Positions 25,354-35,015 of a stretch of DNA of 64,000 bases are shown here, in pieces (position 1 is the stretch's first letter; each line of letters begins with the position of its first letter). Source of the stretch: Sphingomonas crocodyli. Lineage in GTDB: Bacteria; Pseudomonadota; Alphaproteobacteria; Sphingomonadales; Sphingomonadaceae. The stretch covers positions 62,001 through 126,000 of the forward strand of contig NZ_SACN01000006.1 of NCBI RefSeq assembly GCF_004005865.1, in the 5' to 3' direction. Below the pieces are notes generated by a model. That model worked only from the letters and a program-made list of their open reading frames with translations. It did no database searches and was not told the DNA's origin. Position numbers and translations under genes: made by a program.

Positions 25354-25674
25354 TTACAGTTCGCCTTCAAGCCAGCCCTTGAGCTGGCTCTTGGGGGCCG
25401 CGCCCACCTTGGTGGCGGTCGGCTGGCCGTTCTTGAACAGGATCATCGTCGGGATGCCGCGCACGCCGTAACGGCCGGGGGCATCGGGATTCTCGTCGAT
25501 GTTCAGCTTGGCGATCGTGACCTTGCCGCCCAGTTCCTCCGAGATTTCCTCAAGGCTCGGGCCGATCATCTTACACGGGCCGCACCATTCGGCCCAGAAG
25601 TCGACGAGGACGGGGCCTTCGGCGGAAATCACATCGGTCTGGAACGACGAGTCGGTAATGGCTTTGGTCGGCAT
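25354..25674 (-). CDS. trxA: Thioredoxin
   Basis: A 106-residue cytosolic thioredoxin with the active site WCGPC (Cys31 and Cys34), the cis-proline loop GIPTM and the conserved DFWAEW and LNIDENP stretches. It reduces disulfides in ribonucleotide reductase, peroxidases and other partners. The length is typical. It lies 52 bases downstream of addA on the same strand, the conserved addB-addA-trxA order of alphaproteobacteria. It faces maiA convergently. Confidence 0.97.
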   Translation of the reverse strand: MPTKAITDSSFQTDVISAEGPVLVDFWAEWCGPCKMIGPSLEEISEELGGKVTIAKLNIDENPDAPGRYGVRGIPTMILFKNGQPTATKVGAAPKSQLKGWLEGEL

Positions 25675-25726
25675 GGGACTGAAACTCCTTCGTTGCCCAG
25701 AGATGTAAGGCGGGTCCGCGCCCCGC

Positions 25727-28700
25727 TCAACGGCCTGTCGCCTGCTTTTGCTCCGCCCCCCTAAAGCCCGGCTTGTGCGCTTCGAGCAGATCGGGCGGCA
25801 AGGCCATCAGGGTCGGGCCGCTGGTATAGAGCAGCCCCGCCTCGATCCGACGGCCGGGAAATATGGTCGCAAGCGCAGCGGCATAGGCCCCCATCTGCCG
25901 CTTATGATGCCCTGGCACTGCCTCGACCGAACCCGGCACGCGCCGCCCGGTCTTGAAATCGACCACCATCACGCGATCCGGCGACACGAGCAGCCGATCG
26001 ACCGTGCCGGCGATCACTTCGCCATCGACCACCGCCGCGATCGGCGCTTCGGCAAGCGCATCGGACGCGAATACGGCCGCGAAATCGGGATGGTCGATCA
26101 CCGCACAGGCATCGGCCACCAGAGCGCGTCGTTCGTCCACGTCCGCCACGCCCGCCGAATGTTCCAGCCAGCGTTCAGCGGCACCCGCCCGGTCGGCCGG
26201 CGCCACGCCCGGCAGCCGTTCGAACAATTGGTGGAGCAGCGAACCGCGTTTCGCCGCCACACGCATCGCGGGCGAGGGCGGCGGATCGGCGACCTCGTCC
26301 GGCCCCAGCGACGACGGCGCGAGCGGACGCGGCGGCCTTTCCTCGCGCGGCGCTACAGCGCGCAGCCAGCCGGGTTCGGTGATGACCGGCAGGTCGCTGC
26401 GCGGCTTCGGCTCCTTGCGGGCGCCCGCCGCCACCGGTGCGCTGCCCCGGAAATGGCTGGCCGTGCCCCACAGTTCATCCTCGACCGGCTCGGCGCCCAG
26501 TCCCGTCATCGCCGCCTCGATCGCGCCATACCAGCTACGTGCGGGCGGCACGCCCTTGGCGCGCGGGCCGAGCGCGCCGCCGATCACCAGATGCTCCTCG
26601 GCGCGGGTCGCGGCGACATAGAGCAGCCGCCAATGCTCAGCCGCCTCGCGCGCGGCGTGATCGTCGGCGTCGCGGCGCAGTTCGTCGACCATCTCGTCCT
26701 TCTTGGGACGCGGGACGGGCACCGGATCGGCCTCCTCATCGATCCGCCAACCGAGCGTCGCACCCCGGTTTGCATCGGGATCGCCGGTCGCATCGGCTAG
26801 GATGACGAGCGGCGCCTGCAACCCCTTGGAGCCGTGCGCCGTCATCACCCGCACCGCATCGGCGGGGGCGGAAGGATCGCGCGTGATCTCGACATCGCCG
26901 CGATCGAACCAGTCGAGGAAGCGCTGGAGCGACGCCGTCGCCACCCCTTCGAACTGGAGCGCGGCGTTGAGCAATTCCTCGATCGGATCGCGCGCCTCCT
27001 GCCCCAGCCGCGCGATCAGCCGCGCGCGACCCTGCATCGGGCCGGTGAGCATATGTTCGAGGAAGCGATAAGGCGTGGTGAAATCGGCCTGTCCGAGCAG
27101 ATCGTCGAGCATCGCGACCGCATCGTCCCCGCTCTCGCGCACCGCCTTGAGCAAGCTGCCCTTGCGCCCGAAACCGACGTCGTAAAGCCGCTCCTGGCTC
27201 CACCCGAACAAAGGCGAGACGAGCAGCGCCGCGAGGCTGAGATCATCCCCCGGTTGCAGGGCGAAGCGCACCGCCGCCAGCAAATCGCGCACCGCCAGCG
27301 GTGCATTCAGCCGCAGACGATCGACGCCCGCCACCGGCACGCCCTCAGCATGGAGCCGCGCGACGATCAACGAGGCGAGGCTTCCGCGCCGGCGCACGAG
27401 GACAAGAATATCCTCGGGCCTGAGCGTCCGCCCCAGCCCCGGCATGTACATCGGCTCCTTGAGCCACAACCGTATCTGCCGCGCGAGCCGGGTCGCGAAC
27501 TCGCGCGTCGCATCATTCTCCCAGCTTTCCTCGCCCGCATCCTCGATATCGTCGACCGCCTCGATCGACAGCGGTTTCCAAAGCGTCACCTGCCCCGGCA
27601 GATGCGACCGTGCCGACATATGCGGTTCTGCGATCTGCTGAAGCCCCAGCCCCTCGCTGCCCAGATCGGCGATCATCCGGTCGACCAGCTCGAGGACCGG
27701 CGGCGTAGAGCGGAAGCTGCGGTCGAGCGACAATTCGGCGAACTCGCGATCGCCGCGTATTGCCTTCAGCTGGAACGCGATGCGCGCGCGTTCGAAGGCG
27801 CGCGGGTCGGTGCCCTGGAAACCGAAGATCGCCTGCTTGAAGTCGCCGACAGTAAACATCGTCCGCACGACCCGGCTGTCGCGCGCGCCCTCGCCCGCGA
27901 AAAACTCGCCCGCCAGCGCCTCGACAATGTCCCATTGCGACCGGTTGGTATCCTGCGCCTCGTCGACAAGAATATGGTCGGTCTGCTGATCGAGCTTGTA
28001 GCGGACCCATTCGCCCATACCCGGCGTATCGAGCAGGCGCACGGTCGCGCGGATCAGATCGTCGAAGTCGACCAGCCCGCCCGCCCGCTTCGCGCCCTCA
28101 TAGGCCAGCGCATAGCTCTGCCCTGCGCGGAGCGCCGCACCGAGCAGGCTCGCCAGTGCTGCCTTCATCCGCAGTTCGATCAGCGCGCGCACCTGCTCGA
28201 CCAGCCGCTCGCAATGCGGGACGTAGAGCGGTTCGGCGTCGATCAGCTTTTGGGAGTATTTGCGCGGGCTTCCATCCTTGGTCAGCGCCACCCCGATGAT
28301 GTCGTCGAGCATCGCCGCGCGCGAGGCCGCGCTTGCGTTGATGAAAGCGACGACGCGATCGGCATCCTTCAACCCCGTCGCCGTGCCCCACGTGCCATTG
28401 GCCTGCGCGATCGCATGGAAGCAGCCCATGTCGAGCGCGTCGCACCGTTCGACGATCACGCTTTCGACATCGCCGATCGGCACGCCCAGCGCCATGCGCA
28501 GCCGCGCCTCGATCCCCTCGCGCATCCCCAGCGCGCGCATCGCGTCGGGCCGCCGCGCGCAATCCATCAGATAGCTTTCGGCCTTGTCCTCGCCCAGCCG
28601 GCGGCTGAGCGCCTGCACATCGCGGATTAGCGGCAGATCGCCGCCTTGCGTCGCATCGGCCAGCATCGTCGCAAGCGTCGAGCGCGCGAGCGCCGCCTCC

Positions 28701-29164
28701 TCGCGCCCCTCGATCGGGCGAAAACCGGGCACCAGCCCAGCCTCCGCGGGGAAGCCCGCGAGCAATGTCTGGCAGAAGGCGTGGATCGTCTGGATGCGCA
28801 GACCACCGCCCGGCGCCTCCAGCACCCGCGCGAACAATGTGCGCGCGCGGGCGACGGCTTCCGGGCTGTCATCCTCGCCAAGCTGGAACAATTCCTTCTT
28901 GAGTTCGGTCGCCTTCAACCGCGCCCAATAGGCCAGCCGTCCGTGGATACGCTCGGCCATCTCCGCCGCGCCCGCCTTGGTGAAGGTCAGACACAGGATG
29001 CTCTCGGGCCGCCGGCCGTTGAGCAGCAGGCGCAGCACCCGCGCGGTCAGGACGTGGGTCTTGCCCGTGCCCGCCGACGCCGACAGCCACACCAGCGACC
29101 CCGGATCGGATGCCGCCTTCTGCTGCTCCATCAGCTTCTGGAGGGGTTTCAGCCGCTTGCTCAC
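25727..29164 (-). CDS. addA: Double-strand break repair helicase-nuclease subunit AddA
   Basis: A 1145-residue UvrD/PcrA-type helicase with a C-terminal nuclease. Walker A is SASAGTGKT (ending near residue 36), Walker B is LVDEAQDTN, and later helicase motifs include [19 protein letters not shown] and [15 protein letters not shown]. The RecB-like nuclease core is GTVDRLL...VVDFKTG. With AddB it unwinds and trims broken DNA ends to load RecA. I chose the GTG at 29164, which overlaps the addB stop by 4 bases (GTGA); an ATG at 29182 is an alternative. trxA follows. Confidence 0.95.
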   Translation of the reverse strand: MSKRLKPLQKLMEQQKAASDPGSLVWLSASAGTGKTHVLTARVLRLLLNGRRPESILCLTFTKAGAAEMAERIHGRLAYWARLKATELKKELFQLGEDDSPEAVARARTLFARVLEAPGGGLRIQTIHAFCQTLLAGFPAEAGLVPGFRPIEGREEAALARSTLATMLADATQGGDLPLIRDVQALSRRLGEDKAESYLMDCARRPDAMRALGMREGIEARLRMALGVPIGDVESVIVERCDALDMGCFHAIAQANGTWGTATGLKDADRVVAFINASAASRAAMLDDIIGVALTKDGSPRKYSQKLIDAEPLYVPHCERLVEQVRALIELRMKAALASLLGAALRAGQSYALAYEGAKRAGGLVDFDDLIRATVRLLDTPGMGEWVRYKLDQQTDHILVDEAQDTNRSQWDIVEALAGEFFAGEGARDSRVVRTMFTVGDFKQAIFGFQGTDPRAFERARIAFQLKAIRGDREFAELSLDRSFRSTPPVLELVDRMIADLGSEGLGLQQIAEPHMSARSHLPGQVTLWKPLSIEAVDDIEDAGEESWENDATREFATRLARQIRLWLKEPMYMPGLGRTLRPEDILVLVRRRGSLASLIVARLHAEGVPVAGVDRLRLNAPLAVRDLLAAVRFALQPGDDLSLAALLVSPLFGWSQERLYDVGFGRKGSLLKAVRESGDDAVAMLDDLLGQADFTTPYRFLEHMLTGPMQGRARLIARLGQEARDPIEELLNAALQFEGVATASLQRFLDWFDRGDVEITRDPSAPADAVRVMTAHGSKGLQAPLVILADATGDPDANRGATLGWRIDEEADPVPVPRPKKDEMVDELRRDADDHAAREAAEHWRLLYVAATRAEEHLVIGGALGPRAKGVPPARSWYGAIEAAMTGLGAEPVEDELWGTASHFRGSAPVAAGARKEPKPRSDLPVITEPGWLRAVAPREERPPRPLAPSSLGPDEVADPPPSPAMRVAAKRGSLLHQLFERLPGVAPADRAGAAERWLEHSAGVADVDERRALVADACAVIDHPDFAAVFASDALAEAPIAAVVDGEVIAGTVDRLLVSPDRVMVVDFKTGRRVPGSVEAVPGHHKRQMGAYAAALATIFPGRRIEAGLLYTSGPTLMALPPDLLEAHKPGFRGAEQKQATGR

Positions 29165-32100
29165 TGGCCGCGCCCATACCATTCGTCGAGGCGCATCAGC
29201 TGATCGAAATCCCCATAAGGCGCATGTTCGGGGTGGAGCTTGGCGGTGAACGGCTCCAGCCCCGTCAGCCACTTGCCCGCCGCTTCTTCAAAGACGCGCG
29301 CGGCCAGCGGCATGAAATCGGTCGGGTCGATCCCGCCCCGCCCGCCAACCGGCGTCGAGATATAGCCGAGCAATCCGCTGCCCACCGCCCGCGCCAATGA
29401 CCAATATTCGAAGGCTTCGGGCGTGCCCTCGATCACGGCGTCCTTTTCATCCTTGAACCCGCCATGTTCGGCGATCAGGCCCAGCAGCCCCAACTGCATC
29501 GCATAGCCGGCGGCCACCTGCTTGCCCTTGGGTGGCGTGCCCGTCTTGTAATCGACGATCGCAAGGCCGCCGCCCGGCAGGCGATCAATCCGGTCGACCG
29601 TGCCCTTCAGCGTCACGCCAGCGATGCGCGTCGTCCCCTTCACCTCGGCGACCAGCGGCCGGCGATTGTCGCGCTTCATATCGCGGAAGAAATCGGCAAA
29701 CTGTCCGATCGCCTCCAACAGGCGCGGCTCCCACAAGGCGCGCATCACCGGATGCGCCGCCATCGCGTCGAGCATCGCGCGGGCGCGGGGCAGCAATTGT
29801 TCGGGATCGGCCCCATCCTCCAGCATCCACGCTTCGAGCACGGCATGGACCGCGGTGCCGCGCCACGCCGCGGTCGGATCGGCATCGACCGCGTCGAGCG
29901 GATAGAGCTTGAGCATCGCGTCGGCATAGAAAGCGTAGGGGTCCGCCTTGAGCCGATCGAGCTTGGTGACGGCGATCTCCTTGGGGCGATGCTCGACCGG
30001 CGGCACCGGCGCGGGGCGGCGCGCGGGCGGCACTTCGGCCGTGCGATCGAGCGCCAGCGCCCAGCTGCGCAGCGCCGGATGCTGCGTCATCCCGCCGGTC
30101 ATCGCCTCCAGCCGCAGCCAGAATCGCGACGCGATCGTCGGCGCGCGCGCATCGCGGCGGGCGCGGGTGACGATCACCTGTTTCGCGCCCAGCGCCATCG
30201 CAAAGTCGTGCGCGGACAGCCCGATCCGCCGTTCCAGCCCCGGCAGCCCCAGTTCGGCGCGGATGCGCGGCGCGAGCCACGGATCGGGGCTGGGCAAGGT
30301 CGGCCAGATGCCCTCGTTCAACCCGCCCAGCACCATCAGATCCGCCTGTTGCAAGCGCGCTTCCAACAGACCCCAGATCGATACGCGCGGATGCCCGCCC
30401 TGCGGCGGGCGCACCGCCTGCGCATCCGTGAAGCCGCGCAGCATCGGCACCAGCCCCGCCGGATCGAACCGTTCGGGGCCGAGCGGCGCCGCCGCCTCCA
30501 GCTCCGCAATCATATCCGCCGCCGCGCGCCCATCCGGCCCCGCCCAGGCGGCGTCGCCGGTGAGCGCGGTCGCGGCTTCGCGGAGGGCGGCGAGATAGGA
30601 TGCAAGCGTTCCGCCCTCCTCCCCCTCACCGCTCGTGTCGAGCGAAGTCGAGACACGTTCTCCCATGCCAACATCCCTCGACGTCGCTCGGGATGAGCGG
30701 AGTGGGGTGGATGGGTTGGAAAAGGCAGCCTCCAACGGCTCCAGCAGCTTGCGCGCCTCCCCCCAGAAGCCCAGCGCCGCCTTGCGCTTCCACGCCGTAT
30801 GCCGATCGCCGTCGAGCAGGAAGGCGGTCACCCCGCCCAGTCCCGGCGCCGGACGCGGCCCACGCAGCGCGACGTCGAGCGCGCGCGCGCCCTCCAGCCA
30901 GTCGAGCCGTTCCTCACCCTTCATCACCAACGGATGCTTGAGCAAGGCGAGCAGCGGCACCGGCGCGAACCGCTCCGCCGCTGCCTCGGCAATGCCCAGC
31001 AGCAACGCACCCGCCGGCGTCAGCGACAGCGGCGTGCCTGCGCTGTCGTCCGCCACGATGTCCCAGCGTTTCAGATGCGCCGCCACGCGCCGCGCCAACG
31101 CGCGATCGGGCGTCACCAGAGCGGCCGTCCGCCCCGGCGTCTCGATCGCGCCTCGCAACGCGATCGCGATCGCCTGCGCCTCCTCGGCCGGATTGGCGAG
31201 TTCGATCGCGCGCACGCCCGACAGGCGGCGTTCGGCATTGGGCAAGGTCGCCCATTTGTCGGTGAACTCGGCAGGCGCCATCGCATTGGCAATCGCCCGC
31301 GCGCGCACCGCCGCCGCATCGCGCCGCCCGCCCCAGCGCCAGTTCTGCACCTCACCGCGCCCGACGCCCAGCCGATCGAGCAGCAGCTTCATCTGGAATT
31401 GCGGATGCGTCTCGATCGAGCGCCGGGGGGCCATGCCTTCCTCGCGCGCGAACGGCCCCAGCGCATCCCACTCGGCGGCCGGCCCGCTCGCATCGAGGCC
31501 GGGCAGCACGACCATCCCCTGCGGCAGCCGCGCGATCACATGGAGCAGTTCGGCCACCGCCGGCGCCCCGCTGCTGATGCCCGCCGCGACCACCAGCCCC
31601 TGCGGCGGCGCATCGCGCCAGCGCGCGCCGAGGCCACGGAGCAGCCGGTTGCGCCGATCGGCCATGTCGATCTGCCTGCGCTTCGCCAGTTCGCCCGGCC
31701 AACGATCGGCCACCGCCTCCAGCACTGACAGCGCACGCCGCCAGTGATCGGAAAGTTCGGGATTTTCGACCGCCTTGGCGAGATCGGCGGTCGTCACCCC
31801 CTCGATCGTCAGTTCATCGATCGTGCGGGCGAGGTCCGCCGCCAGCCGTACCGCCTCCGCCCCTTCGACCGGCTCGCCCGCCAGCACGCGCGCCTCACTC
31901 ACCAGCCGCGCGAGGATGAACTGCCGCTCGACCGGATCGATCGCGGGCGGCACCGGGTCGCTCAACAGCGGATCGAACAGCCCGCCCAGCCGCTCATCGA
32001 GATTGGGATCGCCCACCGCGATCAGCCGCGGCAGCAGCAACCCGCCCTCGGCCCGCCTTACGAACGCATCCGAAATCGCCTTGCCCGCACGATTGCTCGG

Positions 32101-32241
32101 CACGAACAACGTCGCCCGCGCAAGGCCGAGCGGCTCGTGCCGCGTCATCGCAATCAGCCCCGCCGCAAGCGCATCGGCAAAGGCACGGTTGGCGGGGATG
32201 GTGAAAACGGACGGCATGGATGGCGCGATGCTAGTGGTCAT
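29161..32241 (-). CDS. addB: Double-strand break repair nuclease subunit AddB
   Basis: A 1026-residue partner of AddA. The N-terminal helicase-like region has a degenerate Walker A (VPSNRAGKA), and the C-terminal nuclease has GTVDRID and DYKTG. It supplies the second nuclease and scans for recombination hot-spot-like sequence in relatives. Residues about 515-538 are encoded by a palindromic repeat (copy B1) inserted in frame between conserved parts. The start at 32241 lacks a clear ribosome binding site; an ATG 8 codons later is possible. A 20-base perfect palindrome and a repeat fragment lie upstream. Confidence 0.94.
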   Translation of the reverse strand: MTTSIAPSMPSVFTIPANRAFADALAAGLIAMTRHEPLGLARATLFVPSNRAGKAISDAFVRRAEGGLLLPRLIAVGDPNLDERLGGLFDPLLSDPVPPAIDPVERQFILARLVSEARVLAGEPVEGAEAVRLAADLARTIDELTIEGVTTADLAKAVENPELSDHWRRALSVLEAVADRWPGELAKRRQIDMADRRNRLLRGLGARWRDAPPQGLVVAAGISSGAPAVAELLHVIARLPQGMVVLPGLDASGPAAEWDALGPFAREEGMAPRRSIETHPQFQMKLLLDRLGVGRGEVQNWRWGGRRDAAAVRARAIANAMAPAEFTDKWATLPNAERRLSGVRAIELANPAEEAQAIAIALRGAIETPGRTAALVTPDRALARRVAAHLKRWDIVADDSAGTPLSLTPAGALLLGIAEAAAERFAPVPLLALLKHPLVMKGEERLDWLEGARALDVALRGPRPAPGLGGVTAFLLDGDRHTAWKRKAALGFWGEARKLLEPLEAAFSNPSTPLRSSRATSRDVGMGERVSTSLDTSGEGEEGGTLASYLAALREAATALTGDAAWAGPDGRAAADMIAELEAAAPLGPERFDPAGLVPMLRGFTDAQAVRPPQGGHPRVSIWGLLEARLQQADLMVLGGLNEGIWPTLPSPDPWLAPRIRAELGLPGLERRIGLSAHDFAMALGAKQVIVTRARRDARAPTIASRFWLRLEAMTGGMTQHPALRSWALALDRTAEVPPARRPAPVPPVEHRPKEIAVTKLDRLKADPYAFYADAMLKLYPLDAVDADPTAAWRGTAVHAVLEAWMLEDGADPEQLLPRARAMLDAMAAHPVMRALWEPRLLEAIGQFADFFRDMKRDNRRPLVAEVKGTTRIAGVTLKGTVDRIDRLPGGGLAIVDYKTGTPPKGKQVAAGYAMQLGLLGLIAEHGGFKDEKDAVIEGTPEAFEYWSLARAVGSGLLGYISTPVGGRGGIDPTDFMPLAARVFEEAAGKWLTGLEPFTAKLHPEHAPYGDFDQLMRLDEWYGRGQ
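30629..30700. repeat. Palindromic repeat, CGCTCGTGTCGAGC family (copy B1), inside addB
   Basis: The left arm starts CCGCTCGTGTCGAGCGAAGT and the right arm ends in GGGATGAGCGG. It is an imperfect inverted pair carried within the addB reading frame and read as a Ser/Arg-rich peptide (…RSSRATSRDVG…ERVSTSLDTSG). The left arm matches copies B2 and B3. Confidence 0.88.
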
Positions 32242-32278
32242 GCCGAAGGCCGTGAACCCCGATTACGTCGAAAACGGT

Positions 32279-32306
32279 CGTCATCCCCACGGAGGCCGGG
32301 ACGACG
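32279..32306. repeat. Worn single-arm palindromic repeat upstream of addB
   Basis: A 28-base stretch beginning CGTCATCCCCACGGAGGCC and ending GACGACG looks like one arm of the GTCATCCCGGC family with several changes. It lies 38 bases before the addB start codon. No second arm is visible. Confidence 0.4.
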
Positions 32307-32315
32307 GCGTGTAGG

Positions 32316-32335
32316 AAGTTTCCTATAGGAAACTT
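32316..32335. promoter_or_regulatory. Perfect 20-base palindrome between msrC and addB
   Basis: AAGTTTCCTATAGGAAACTT is its own reverse complement over all 20 bases. It lies 7 bases after the msrC stop and about 75 bases before addB, both on the minus strand. It could be an operator for addB or a short terminator stem, but there is no T-tract on the coding side. It does not match the alphaproteobacterial LexA box (GTTC-N7-GTTC). Confidence 0.5.
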
Positions 32336-32342
32336 TTGGCCT

Positions 32343-32837
32343 TCACCCCGCGATCCGCGGCCCCAGCACCGCCATCAGCTCCGCGCAGCCGACGACGTCG
32401 TCATGGTCGAAGCGGCCGGGGATCGGGCTATCGAGGTCGAGGACGCCCAGAAAGCGGCCCTCATGTTCGATCGGCACGACCAGTTCGGAGGCGGAGGCCG
32501 CGTCGCAGGCAATGTGGCCGGGGAAGGCGTGGACATCGGCGACGCACTGGATCTCGCGCGTCGCCATCGCGGCACCGCACACGCCGCGCCCGTTTTCGAT
32601 CCGGATGCACGCCGCCTTGCCCTGGAACGGGCCGAGGACGAGGCCGGTCTCTGCCGCGTCGACCCGGTAAAAGCCGGCCCAGTTGAGATCGGGCAGGAAT
32701 TCCCAGATCAGGGCGGCCGCATTCGCCATGTTGGCGATCGGATCGCGCTCGTCCGCCGTGATCGCGCCGATCGCCGAGAGCAGGTCGGCATAGAGGGTCT
32801 GCTTGTCCGAGCCGGCCTTGGCCGCGAAATCATACAT
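32343..32837 (-). CDS. msrC: Free methionine-(R)-sulfoxide reductase (GAF-domain)
   Basis: A 164-residue single GAF-domain enzyme that reduces free methionine R-sulfoxide. The family pattern GRGVCG, ...CVADVHAFPGHIACD..SASELVVPI is present, with Cys87, Cys98 and Cys111 as the redox cysteines. I set the start at MYDFAAK (ATG at 32837); the longer frame runs into the end of arfB and has no support. It sits 7 bases from arfB on the same strand and is probably in the same transcript (rluA-arfB-msrC). Confidence 0.92.
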   Translation of the reverse strand: MYDFAAKAGSDKQTLYADLLSAIGAITADERDPIANMANAAALIWEFLPDLNWAGFYRVDAAETGLVLGPFQGKAACIRIENGRGVCGAAMATREIQCVADVHAFPGHIACDAASASELVVPIEHEGRFLGVLDLDSPIPGRFDHDDVVGCAELMAVLGPRIAG

Positions 32838-32844
32838 TCGAAAA

Positions 32845-33258
32845 CTACTCCAGGTTCGGCCGGGCGCGGCCGCGCTTGATCTGGCCCCGCGATGTCTTGG
32901 CTTCAACCCGCTTGGCCTTGGCGGCCTTGCTGGGTTTGGTCTTCACCCGCCTCTCGGGGCGGACATGGGCTGCAGCGACGAGATCTGCGAGGCGGCGGCG
33001 GCCATCCTCGCGGTTCGCTTCGCGCGTGCGGTGGCTGCGCGCGGTGATGACGATCTCGCCCTCGTTCGTCCACTTGCTGCCCGCCAGCGCCTTCAATCGC
33101 CGATAGACGTCGGGCGCGAGGCCGAGCGCGAAGACATCGAGCCGGATCTGCGCGGCCGTCGCCACCTTGTTGACGTTCTGCCCGCCCGGCCCGGTCGCGG
33201 CGAGGAAGCGTTCCTCGATCGCGCTTTCGGGCAGGGCCGGCGCCTCAGTCTTCGGCAT
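32845..33258 (-). CDS. arfB: Alternative ribosome-rescue factor ArfB (peptidyl-tRNA hydrolase)
   Basis: A 137-residue release-factor-like protein. The catalytic GGQ is at residues 25-27 (TGPGGQNVNK), followed by the small domain (KLDVFALGLAPDV-like region and TNEGEIVITARSHRTREANRED). The last ~35 residues are strongly Lys/Arg rich, as needed to enter the mRNA channel of stalled ribosomes. It frees nascent chains on ribosomes without a stop codon. The ATG at 33258 overlaps the end of the rluA-family gene by 14 bases, which rules out the much longer upstream frame. Confidence 0.94.
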   Translation of the reverse strand: MPKTEAPALPESAIEERFLAATGPGGQNVNKVATAAQIRLDVFALGLAPDVYRRLKALAGSKWTNEGEIVITARSHRTREANREDGRRRLADLVAAAHVRPERRVKTKPSKAAKAKRVEAKTSRGQIKRGRARPNLE

Positions 33259-33913
33259 CTTTGGCTTCGGTAAAGCCCAGCGCCTTGAACGTATCGGGCA
33301 TCGGCGCGGTCGCGGCGACCGGCCCCTTGCCCTCACGCGGGACCGACAGCGACGCGGCGTGGAGCAGCATCCGGTGCCCGAGTTCGCGGCCATAGACCGG
33401 ATCGCCCAGGATCGGCACGCCGATCCCGCTCGCCGCGTGGACGCGGATCTGGTGGGTGCGGCCGGTAGCAGGCTTGAACTCGACCAGCGCGCGGCCATTC
33501 ACCGTCGTCACCAGCCGCCACGCGGTGCGCGCCGCCTTGCCCTTGGGGTTGCCGACCATCCGCCAGCCCGCCTCACGAGTCGAAACCTTGGCGAGCGGCA
33601 TGTCGACCACGCCTTCGCTGGCTTCGGGCACGCCGTCGAGGACCGCGAGATAGACCTTCTCGACCGTCCCTTCCTCGAACGCCTGCTGAAAGCGCTTATG
33701 CGCCTTGGGCGTGCGCGCGAGCAGCAGGCAGCCCGATGTGTCGCGATCGAGCCGGTGCACCGGTTGCGGCCAGCGCTTGAACCCGAAGGCGAGCGACTGA
33801 AGATGGTTCTCGACGCTGAGGGAACCATCGCGCGGGGCATCGACCGGAAGCCCGGCGGGCTTGTCGATGATCAGCGCCTCGGCGTCGATGAAGAGGATGC
33901 GTTCGTCCAGCAT
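33245..33913 (-). CDS. RluA-family RNA pseudouridine synthase
   Basis: A 222-residue pseudouridine synthase of the RluA group. The catalytic Asp56 is in the signature HRLDRDTSG (residues 53-61), with the KPAGLPV, KVYLAVLDG and GRTHQIRVH segments around it. It has no N-terminal S4 domain, so it resembles the short RluA/TruC/YmfC-like forms; the exact uridine target is not predictable. I used the ATG at 33913, because the open frame upstream of it runs through palindromic repeat B2. It is followed by arfB and msrC on the same strand. Confidence 0.9.
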   Translation of the reverse strand: MLDERILFIDAEALIIDKPAGLPVDAPRDGSLSVENHLQSLAFGFKRWPQPVHRLDRDTSGCLLLARTPKAHKRFQQAFEEGTVEKVYLAVLDGVPEASEGVVDMPLAKVSTREAGWRMVGNPKGKAARTAWRLVTTVNGRALVEFKPATGRTHQIRVHAASGIGVPILGDPVYGRELGHRMLLHAASLSVPREGKGPVAATAPMPDTFKALGFTEAKDAED

Positions 33914-33935
33914 TTCGGGGCTATGGCTCCTCCTT

Positions 33936-34012
33936 CCGCTCGTGTCGAGCGAAGTCGAGACACGTTGGCTTGGCGCGCGTGGCCGTGTCTCGACTTCGCT
34001 CGACACGAGCGG
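33936..34012. repeat. Palindromic repeat, CGCTCGTGTCGAGC family (copy B2), between genes
   Basis: Perfect 29-bp inverted arms at 33936-33964 and 33984-34012, starting CCGCTCGTGTCGAGCGAAGT and its complement, with a 19-base loop. This is the most regular copy of the family in the window. It lies between the DUF2891 stop (34023) and the rluA-family start (33913), both on the minus strand. Confidence 0.92.
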
Positions 34013-34022
34013 GGTCAGGAAA

Positions 34023-35015
34023 TCACGCCTCAAGCGCCAGCAGCGCGAAGGTGGCGAGCCAATGTTCCCCCGCATAATCGTCCGCCAGATGCGGGAGTGC
34101 GGCGTGCAGATGCGCCTCCGCCGTCGTGCGCAGCAGGCTGTTGAGCGCATGTTCGCGGCCCAGCGCGCGGGCGATCCGGCGCAGGCACCAGGCGCGGCTG
34201 AGGTTCAGCCCGTCGAGATGCGCGATCTTGCCGTCGCTGCGATCCGATACGAAAGCGGGCGTGAACAGGGTCGCCGGGCGATGCTCGGCAAAGTGCGGCA
34301 GGAAGTGGCCGAACCATTCGGCAAAGCTGGGGCGATCGAGCGCAGCCGACATGAACAGGGCCTCGCTAAGCGCCGACGACAGAAACTCGTCCCCGCCCGG
34401 CTCCCACGCCTGGCAGCCGCGATCATCCTTGAACCAGCGATAGCCCGCGCGGCGGATATGGTTGGCGAGTTGTCCGTCGTGGCGCTCCGCCCAATCGAGC
34501 GACAGGGTGAGCGCGAAGGCCGAATTGAAGTGCGTGCCGACCCGGATCGGATAGGTCATCTTGCCCAGATAATCGTCGAGCCGCCGCGCGATCAGCCGCG
34601 CCATCGGCTCGATCACCGCCGCCCAAGGCGCATCATGCTCGGCCAGTTCGGCGTGGAGCGCGAGTAGCCAGCCCCAGCCATAAGGCCGCTCGAACGCCGC
34701 CGAAGCGGGGCGTTCCAGATAAGCGAGCTCGACCGCCGCCTTGTCCTGCACCAGCATCGCATCGGCCAGCGCGCGGATCGCGGGCGCGGCGTCGAGATCG
34801 GGATAGAGGCGCAGGATGCGCATCACCTGCCACCAGCCATGCACGCAGCTATGCCAGTCGAAACTGCCGTAGAAGATCGGGTGCAGCGCGGACGGGCTCG
34901 CCACGTCGTCCGGCCCCATCATCACATGATCGAGCTTGTTGGGCCATTCGCGCGTCAGATGGCCCAGGGTCAGGCGGGCGAAACGCGAGGCGGTCTGTTG
35001 ATCTAGCTGGCTCAT
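34023..35015 (-). CDS. DUF2891 family protein
   Basis: A 330-residue soluble protein that matches the DUF2891 family: HPIFYGSFDWHSCVHGWW near residue 45, GWGWLLALHAEL, NSAFALTLSLDWAE, and EPGGDEFLSSALSEA. The many Trp and His residues and the helical repeat look suggest an alpha/alpha-barrel enzyme such as a glycosidase or epimerase fold, but no activity is known. Its ATG overlaps the end of the DUF979 gene by 4 bases, so it is the last gene of the 5-oxoprolinase-DUF969-DUF979-DUF2891 set. Confidence 0.85.
   Translation of the reverse strand: MSQLDQQTASRFARLTLGHLTREWPNKLDHVMMGPDDVASPSALHPIFYGSFDWHSCVHGWWQVMRILRLYPDLDAAPAIRALADAMLVQDKAAVELAYLERPASAAFERPYGWGWLLALHAELAEHDAPWAAVIEPMARLIARRLDDYLGKMTYPIRVGTHFNSAFALTLSLDWAERHDGQLANHIRRAGYRWFKDDRGCQAWEPGGDEFLSSALSEALFMSAALDRPSFAEWFGHFLPHFAEHRPATLFTPAFVSDRSDGKIAHLDGLNLSRAWCLRRIARALGREHALNSLLRTTAEAHLHAALPHLADDYAGEHWLATFALLALEA

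Noticed and set aside
26834..28630. A 598-codon frame antisense to addA, and similar ones opposite fdsB, 5-oxoprolinase and the first TonB receptor
   Set aside because: All are Arg/His/Gln-rich frames mirroring recognised genes; none has a ribosome binding site or motif.
33914..34150. N-terminal extension of the RluA-family protein upstream of 33913
   Set aside because: The extra frame is read through palindromic repeat B2 and the end of the DUF2891 gene, so it is not a real part of the protein.
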